Program-made: the position numbers and the translations under genes
Source of the DNA: Blattamonas nauphoetae
Lineage: Eukaryota > Preaxostyla > Oxymonadida
DNA length: 64,000 nucleotides
Direction of reading: 5' to 3'
Assembly: GCA_033064195.1 (NCBI GenBank)
Contig: JARBJD010000339.1
Coordinates: forward strand, 1 to 64,000
The notes under the pieces: generated by a model
The model's input: the letters and a program-made list of their open reading frames with translations, nothing else
Databases searched by the model: none
Told to the model about the DNA's origin: nothing
Shown here: positions 22,731 through 32,300 of the stretch, piece by piece
Numbering within the stretch: the first letter of the stretch is position 1
Layout: each line of letters starts with the position of its first letter

Positions 22731-23363
22731 CGATCTGCCGAACGGAAACATCAACACGAGCCACCCATCTCGCGGCAATCTTGTCTTAGGACGGGATTCT
22801 CACAGTGTCTTCTTGCCAACACTAACATGTCACCTTCTTGATACGAGCCTGTGAGCCTTACCGTCCACAGGGAACTCTTGGTTGTGTTCTGACATCTTCT
22901 TTGTATTCTTAGCTCTTGATTGTGCTCTGACATCTTCATTGTATCATCATCGGCAGCATTTCTTCTTTCTCCATGATCTTTCTTGGACAAATCTCTCACC
23001 CACAAGCACTCAATTCCCATCTCATCTCCACATCACTCGTGTCGCATGTCTGTTTTGATGTCTTCAGTCTCGTTCCGTTCTCACTTCGCCTTTCACTGGT
23101 TCACCCGAAAGGGAGCGTCGTTTCGCATCATTCGTTTATCCCGCTGAGGGTCAGTTTCAGAACTAAACATGATTTTCAATGGGGACATGACACACTTCAC
23201 ATTTTCTTCATTCGATAACTTCTTTGAGAAATGAGTGATTCCATATGTCGTATTAGACCAGTGATATGATCGGGAGCGTCAGTGACCTCCTTCTTTGTTG
23301 ATTTGATGATTGTGGTGAACCATGAACAGCCACCCCATACAAAGAATGGTTTGATCTTGTGTC
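22731..23363. repeat. Duplicated intergenic region, 5' flank of copy B
   Basis: Continuation of the duplicated 3' flank of A and, from about 22970, the 5' flank of B. It is nearly identical to 36900-37540 upstream of C, and partly to 50030-50510 upstream of D. It must contain whatever promoter drives B and C. The block from 23210 to 23363 is shared by B and C but replaced in D. No recognised core-promoter element is visible. Confidence 0.7.
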
Positions 23364-26300
23364 ATGATTCTGACTCGCTCATTCTTTCTTTTATCAACCA
23401 TTTGTGGGCTGTCAACCCTTGTCTGCCCAGACCTCGCCCCTTTCTTCATTCAGTCTGGATCAAACGCACACGAACCAGACGCAAATCACGAATCCATAAA
23501 ACTGAGTCTGGAAAACTATCAATCAAATACGGTCGTGCTGGAGTCGCGACGCATCAAAGTTTTCGGAACAGAAGACAAATTGGCGCGAATTTTCGAAGGA
23601 AACGAAGTTAAAGGAAGTCTCTTCCGACTTGAGAATTCGACGTGTTCATTCTCGTTCTTCTCATTCGAGCCTCTGACGAGCCATGTGATTCGGACATCAC
23701 ACCACTCTTCGTGCGAAGTTATTAGCAGCAAGATCACCGTTTGTGAGACGACGTCGCCGTTTGAATGTTTGGACTCGAGTCTTTTTGTTGTGCACACTGA
23801 ATTTGTTTTCAACGCCGAATCAAATGTGGCACCGTCGCTCACAACGACGGATACCTTCTCGTCGAAAGTGTCGTTCTCTCACTGCGAGATTGGGAATGTG
23901 GTTGTTGGAAGCGAATCAAGTCTGATGGCCTCGACGCTTGTCCAACACACACTGATGGACTCGTGCGTGCTGCAGAACGTCACGCACATCAACCGCTATC
24001 GCCGAAGTTGCGGAGTGAAGGAACCGTTCAACGTGTCGCTGACGAACTCTCGCTGGATTGACTGCTCGAATGGATTCTATGGGAGCATTGTGCGGGACGT
24101 GGAAGACCAGACGACGTTCCGAGCCGTGAACAACACGTTCCTCCGTGGGGTCACAAATGGAGAGACGACAGGAGGGTATTTCTATACGACGCAAATCGTG
24201 GACTCCGACCATACTTATATTTCCTGCACTTTTACGTCTTGTGCAGCATTCGACTCTGCAGGCGGAGCGATCAGATGTCGAGGGATTGCTAGTTTGACTG
24301 TGATAAAGTGCGAATTCTATTACAACAAATGTAACGCCTCTGCATATGATGAAAATAAAATAAAGGCTGTCGGAGGAGCGATTCATTTCCATGGTGGGTC
24401 AAACGGAGCCCTCCACATCAACGCGTCCCGCTTCGACCACAACACAGCCAACCTTGGTGGTGCTGTGTCAACCCAATTCGCTGCGTCCTTCAACTTCCAA
24501 CTGTCCAACATTACTAATGGAACATGTTTCAAATTTACCAAACCGCAAACTTCATTCGGTGGAGGATTGATGGTGGCATACCTTCCCTACAATTCCATCG
24601 TGTCGAATCTGCGCTTCGATGGATGCAACACGGAAGGTTCTGGAGGAGCGATTGATTACTCGAATATGACTGGAAGCATCACATTCTCCAACCTTTTCAT
24701 CGCAAATAGCCAAACACGGAGAGGAAATGTCGTTTTCTCCGACGTTCAAAATCCGTCGTCAAAGATCCAATTTTTCAGCTGTATCTTCTTCAACAACAAC
24801 TCAACGCAGCAAAATGCGGAGTCAAAGTTCTATCCAAACGATATTCGTCTTGATCGTGTTGAACCGTGGATCTCATTGCTCCAATCTAGTTCGACATTTG
24901 TGAACTGCTTCAGCTCTTCCAAAGCTCCGAAAATTGCCATGGCTGATGGTTCAGCACTCATCTACACATTTGAGTATTCCAGTGCTTCCGACAAGAGACT
25001 GCTTGACATCCATCTTCCATCGCCAGCTGTTATCGTGAATGGTCAAACCGGATCGGATACTTCGACATGTGGGACGGATTACAGCAACAAATGTCGGACG
25101 ATTGCTCATGCAGGAATGAATCGGGTTGACTCGTCAGGTGGAAAGGTGCTGATTGAGGCCGGACGATTCACCGAAACAGTCGCATTCGATCTTTACTCAA
25201 AACAAATGACATTCACGTCGTTTGGAGACATCCACCCGATCATCAGCTATTCGGGAGGATCAACGGCATTCATCACAAAAGGGACAGGAATAGCACACTT
25301 TGAGTATCTCTCGTTTGTGCCCTCGTCGTCGAGTAATGTGATCAATCAATACGCAAATGGAGGACTGGAGATTACAGACTGCTCGTTCATCGCTTCGGAC
25401 GAGGCGAGTGTGGAGATGCAAATGTCTGCAGTGAAGATGACCGATGGATATATGCAGTTGACTCGAGTGTCGTTTGTTGGACTTCGACTGAAGGGAGGAA
25501 GCTGCGTGGAATGTGTTGGCTCGATTACAGGACTGAATATCTCGCAGAGCGAGTTTGTTTCGATTGGAGGAACATCCCCAGCGATGATTGTGTACAAGCG
25601 ATCAAATACCCTTTCTGGAAAGGTGACCCTGGATGGGACTCGAATGATTGCTGGGAGAGGAGAGAAAGTTGGAGGGATCTTGGTCTCGAATGCGTATACA
25701 GTGTCGCTGACAGACGTGAAGATGGCGAATTTGGAGTCAGATGAGCAAGAAGCAGCGATTGACATTTCGGGCTGCAACGCTTTGACGCTTTCGTCGCTTC
25801 TGTTTGAACGATGCATTGGAAAGAGTGCGTCAGACATCTTCGTCACCAGCTCAACATGGAGCTATTACTCTTCACCTCTGTATCAATCATTCAGTACTTC
25901 AAGCTATCCAACCTCGTCGATCAATGGAGTTGCCTCAGACAAATGGCTGACTCGCACCTCACTGGCGGTGGATGGAGTGTCTGGATCAGATAAAGAGTTC
26001 TGCTGGAATGATTATTATGGCTGTCGTTCGATCAGCTCACTTGTGTCTCGAATTGGGCATGGTGTCGAATGGAACACGACGCTGAAACAACAGACAGTTG
26101 GAGATTCTGCGATCTCGATTTCGGACAATCTGCAGCTGACGGTGAAAGGGACATCTCAAGCTTGGTCGATTCTTTCCCACAATGGATTGGTCTCCTCTCC
26201 GCTCCTCTCTGTCACTTCTGGTTCCCTGTCGATGTCTCAACTGAAACTGTCGACAAGCAATTCATACGCAACCCGCACATCGTCGTTCTTTGTGATGACA

Positions 26301-29300
26301 GGTGGTTCACTCAGTCTGACCTCTGTCACCTTCCCCTCGCTCTCCTTCTCGAACTCTGGAAGCATGTTGCAGGTATCGGGAACAGGAAGTTTGAGTGTGT
26401 CGTCTGTGACCTTTTCTGGATGCTCGACGGATGGAGTCGGATCAGTTCTTCACTCAACATCGTCTGGAACGATCTCTTTGAACGCACTCTCGCTGAGTGG
26501 GAACAAATGTGGATCTTTCAAGAAAGGACGAAGCATTGCGATTGAATCAACAACACCAATCGATCCATCGAATGTTGTGATGACTAACGTTAAGATCACA
26601 AGTGAAGGAAACACTGGAGATCATGAAGTGTTTTTGAAAGGGCCGTCACTCCCATTGACAGTGACATCGTCGAACTTTGGATTGACACTTGGATCGCAAG
26701 CACAACAAACAGTGGTCAAAATGAAGCAGTTCTTTGGGGAAGACACGTCGGACAGTTCGATGTCTGGTCCTCTGTCGTATCTCCTCTACCGCCACTCGAC
26801 AGGACCAGTGAGTGTGGATGCTTCTTTCTGGGATCATGGATTCTGTGGACTGTCTACCCTTCCGTGCAAGTCTATTGAAATGGCTCACTCGAAATTGAAT
26901 GAAACAGACCAAATTGTGGATTTCGTGACAGACGTGACGATGACAGGCACGATTGTCTCGAAATCATCAGGATCGATCATCAAATCGTCATCTGGAAAGA
27001 AGATGACAGCAGAAAGCACGTGTCAGTTCGTAATTGGAACAGGAAAACTGAGATTGGAATCGCTGACGTTGGAACTACCTTCAGTTCTGTCTCAGGCTCT
27101 GTTTGTTGTGTCAGGAGGAACATTGGATGTGAAGTCGACTGTGACTCTGACAAATCCAACAACAACATCGCACACAACTTCACTTCTGTCAGTGAATGGA
27201 GGGACAGTTGCGCTGGATGGAACGAAACTGACAACAACACAGAAATTGACACTCGCTTCATCAGCTCTGATTGTTCAGACGAAAGGATCGCTGACGATGT
27301 CATCCATGAATATTGAGAATGTGAGCAGAACAACTGGTGATGGAAGTGTGATCAGTGCGAGTCTGACATTGGACACTGACTCGCTCTCGATTGTCTCGAC
27401 GACATTCAAATTGTGTTCGTGTTCGGCTGGGAATGGAGGAGCGCTTTTCGTGAGTCTGTCAACATCCGCTGTCTTCTCAATCACTGGATCATCCTCATTC
27501 ACATCATGCACAGCAAGTGGAAAAGGATCGAAATTGTATCTCTCTCGGCCAAACCTTGTCTCGTTCGTGTCGACAGGCAATCTCGACTCGATCAAACCAA
27601 CACTCTCCACAAAGGCGGCTGCTGATTCGATTCTGAACGAGTTTTATGGATTTGAATCGTCGAGCTCGGAAGGATCGCTTCTTTTGTACTGGTATCCCTT
27701 CAGCACATTGGACACGACAATGCATGTTCACTCATCTGGACACGCTCACTCGCTTTGTGGGAAAGAAGCTCTTCCCTGCCAAACACTCCCTGTCTCTCTG
27801 AGCAAGATTCAATCCGCCACCACTTTGATGATAGACACCAGCATCGAACTCTCTTCGAAACTGACATCTCTGGCAAGTGAATGGACGCTCAGTTCAAGTG
27901 GGTCGTTCAAGGTGACTGTGACGTCAGAGGGACAAATCGAAGTGAAAGATGACCAATCCAATCTGACAGTGTCGTCGCTCTCGCTGGACGTCGGAACGCT
28001 CACCTCGGCGAGAACCACTGAACTCGTGTCTGTCTCAGCTGGATTGCTCGTTTTGTCGTCGTGCACTGTCTTCTCCTCAACATCCAACCTGCCTGTTTCC
28101 TTCATTGCTCTCTCAGGCGGAGTTGTTTCGATGACTTCGACCACATTGAACATCCCCACAATTCGATCGAAACCAGTTGTCTCTGTGATGGGAGGAAAAT
28201 TGACAGTGGATTCGTTGTCACTGTTCGTGAACCTGGACACAGTCACTCATGAAGCTTCACTTGTGTCGATTGGAGGAGGAGATGTCGTTCTGGATGGAAC
28301 ATCATTGACTACTTCAAAGTCAATGACCTTTACATCATCAGCTCTGATTGTTCAGACGAAAGGATCGCTGACGATGTCATCCATGAATATTGAGAATGTG
28401 AGCAGAACAACTGGTGATGGAAGTGTGATCAGTGCGAGTCTGACATTGGACACTGACTCGCTCTCGATTGTCTCGACGACATTCAAATTGTGTTCGTGTT
28501 CGGCTGGGAATGGAGGAGCGCTTTTCGTGAGTCTGTCAACATCCGCTGTCTTCTCAATCACTGGATCATCCTCATTCACATCATGCACAGCAAGTGGAAA
28601 AGGATCGAAATTGTATCTCTCTCGGCCAAACCTTGTCTCGTTCGTGTCGGCAGGGAATCTCGACTCGATCAAGCCAACACTCTCCACAAAGGCGGCTGCT
28701 GATTCCATTCTGAACGAGTTTTATGGATTTGAATCGTCGAGCTCGGAAGGATCGCTTCTTTTGTACTGGTATCCCTTCAGCACATTGGACACGACAATGC
28801 ATGTTCACTCATCTGGGCACACTCACTCGCTTTGTGGGAAAGAAGCTCTTCCCTGCCAAACACTCCCCGACTCTCTGAGCAAGATTCAATCCGCCACCAC
28901 TTTGATGATAGACACCAGCATCGAACTCTCTTCGAAACTGACATCTCTGGCAAGAGCATTGACCCTCACCAAAAGCGGTTCTGCTTTTCTCACAATCTTC
29001 GCTTCTGGACTACTTGAAGTGAGCAGTACTAAGTCTGTGCTGACACTTTCTTCTCTTTCACTGGAAGTTGGAACGCTGACCGTTGGCCGAACTTCAGAAC
29101 TGATCACAGTCTCAGCAGGCTCTCTCGTTGTGTCATTATGCACGATCTTCGCAGTGACGCCGAGTTTGTGTGTGTCTTTTGTGTCGTTGTCGAATGGAGA
29201 AGTGTCATTTCCTGATTCAGCGATGACCATCCCGACATTGACGTCGAAGCCGTTTGTCTCTGTTTCAGGAGGAACATTGAATATGGATTCTTCCACATCG

Positions 29301-32300
29301 TTGGTAAACTCGGACACAGCTGCTCATGAAGCATCCCTTCTGTCAGTGAGTGGTGGCACTGTCGTTCTGGATGAAGCAACGCTAACGACCACAAAGAAAT
29401 TGACCCTGGCTTCATCTGCGCTGATTACTCAATCGAAAGGATCTCTCACACTGAAAGACATGGTGGTTGACAACATCACACGTCAAGCTGGAGATGGAAG
29501 TGTGGTCTCCGCGACACTCTCCACAAACACTGACACACTTTCGATTGTCTCGACGACTTTCAAATCATGTTCGTGCTCTGCTGGGAATGGAGGAGCTCTC
29601 TTTGTCGACCTGTCTGCCAGCACTTCCACCTCGATTTTGTTCTCTTCACTCGCGTTTGGGTCAGGTTCTGATTGCAACACTGCGATTCTTGGAACGAACG
29701 TGTTTGTGAAGAGTTCAGACCTGAACCGAGATTGTGCTGGAGTTCTGATTGGATTGAAACCAACATTGTCAGGTTCACTGCTCACAACAGCAGAGAAGAA
29801 CGAATATTTCGGAAGCGAAACGTCGCCTGAGTCACTCCTGTTCTTCTGGTATCCTCACATTGCATCATCTGGAGCTGTTCATGTTCATTCATCAGGAGAA
29901 GATCACGTCAACTGTGGTCTTGTCGAACTGGCGTGCGCAACACTCTCTCACTCCCTTGACTCTCTGAAGACAACACGAGCAATCACACTGGACTCCTCGC
30001 TCTCGCTTCCGTCGTCTCTTCCTCCTCTCACAAGCTCTTTGTCATTGAACTCAGTCGTGGCAGGGTCTCCCCAAACATTGTCCGCTGGATCTGGTGTCTG
30101 TTTCACAGTCACGTCAGGGACTCTGAAATTGGAATCGCTCATTCTGACTCTTCCTGTTCTTTCGACATCTCTGTTCAATGTTAAAGGTGGAATCGTGGAG
30201 TTTGATTCCACATGCACTCTTGTGAATCCCTCGTCAACCATGCACACCTCATCTCTCTTCTCGCTGTCGTCTGGAACACTCAAACTCGATACCACATCGC
30301 TTCACTTCTCCAACCGATTCGTCTCTTCACAGCCACTCTTCTCCCAAACTGGAGGCTCTCTCGCCGTTTCTGGAATATCGATTGAGAATGTGACTCGAAG
30401 CAGTGGCGATGGAAGTGTGATCTCATCAAGCATCTCATCGGGATCGCTCTCGATCACGAGTTGCTCATTCTCATCGTGTGTTTGTTCGAGTGGAAATGGA
30501 GGAGTGATGAATGTTGTGTTGTCTGGGACAGCGACATTCACAGTGACAGGATCAACGACATTCTCGTCTTGCAGTGCGAGCGGGAATGGGAACTTCGTTC
30601 ATCTTACGTGTTCTGATTTGGTGTCGTTCCTGAAAGGAAACAGTCCAACTGGTCCTCTTGCTGCGATCCGACCGACAACCACATCTGGTGTGGCATTCTC
30701 GAGTGAAGTTCAGAAACAGTTCTGGGGAAGCGACACGAAGGGAGGATCACTCTCGTCTGGGTCTCTTCTGTTCTATTGGTACCCTCACACAACTGGGCCA
30801 GTTCGAGTTGCTCAAACAGGAACGAATCACATCCACTGTGGTGAGGCAGAACTTCCGTGCTCATCAGTCAGTTTCGGCCATGATCGCTTGAAGGAATCAG
30901 GAAAAGAAGTAATCCTTTCCTCAGCTGCGTCTCTCAGCACCTCATTGAAACCCATCTTTGCAGCTGAAACGATCACATCTCTCTCAACAGCTCAGACAGT
31001 CACACTGTCATCTGAAGGACAGATCAAAACAGACACAGCTAACACTCAGCTCACACTCAAAACACTCGAATTTGCGCTGGAGACGTCGCAAGCAAGAACA
31101 TTATCTGTTTTATCCGTATCGGCTGGATCTCTGATTGTGAGTGGATGCACTTTCGGTTCTTCAGCCTCCACAACATCGCTCACATCCTCGCTCGTTTCTG
31201 TGTCTGGAGGGACATTCCAGATGATCGACAACAGTATGATCCAAAATATGACATCTGCCCATCCGATTCTGTCTCTGGTTGGTGGAACAACTCGTCTCGT
31301 CTCCTCAACTATCCGCTCCATTACTCTGACATCGTGTGCAGCGATTGTTGTGAATGATGGGAATCTTGGAGTGGAAGACAGCTCGTTCTCGTTGATCTCG
31401 AACTCAGAGGGAGATGGAAGTGTGCTTCGCGCAGTTGTGTCAACAGGCCAAACAGTGAGCATCGTGTCTGGAACCATTTCAGATTGTTGGACGAAAGGGA
31501 ATGGAGGAGCTGTACATGTGACTCTGGTGGGGACAGGACGTCTGGAAATGAAGGGAACGAGTGGGATTGAATTCGAGAGATGCTCAGCAATGGTTGATTC
31601 TTCGAAAGCTGTAAACTCGACTGGACTCGGTCAGTGCGTCTTCATCTCTGCGGAAGTGACATCAAAACTGGTTCTCGACTCAATCTCATTCCCAACAGTT
31701 TCAGACACTAATCCAGCACCGTTCTTGTTTGTTTCATCACCTTCGTTGAACTCAGTTGTGACGACATCGTCGTTCGCGTTCCTCAGTCCATTTGAGTTCA
31801 GCACAGACGACTTGAAACTCTACTCTGGCCACGATGGAGGGATCCAAAGTGTGACACATCCTCTGATCACATTCTTGCTGGACCTGTCGAAGTCGTATGT
31901 CGGTGCAGCTGGAAATGACTCGTTGGCGTGTGGGGTGTCTCTGGTGCCATGTGAAACAGTGACAAGAGCCACAGAGCGTCTTGTGAGTGAGGGATCGACG
32001 AAAATGGAGATCATCATTGTGGATTCTGGGATCTTGAACAGTACTCTGGCGATTGATGGGATCTCGCTGCTGGTGACATCGGCGGACAAGAAAGTGGTGA
32101 ATGTGGATGGAGGATTGTTTGATGTGAGCACGAAGGCAACTGATGCGTCGTCACTGACAATGCGGAACTTGAAGTTGTGTTGGAACGGGAAGGGAAGTCA
32201 ACTGCTGGAGGTCTCGAAAGGGACGACGAAGATGGCAGCCTGTTCTTTGTCGATGGTGGCGAGCTCAGGGGAGTTGTTCTCGTGTGTTCTGGTGAAAGTG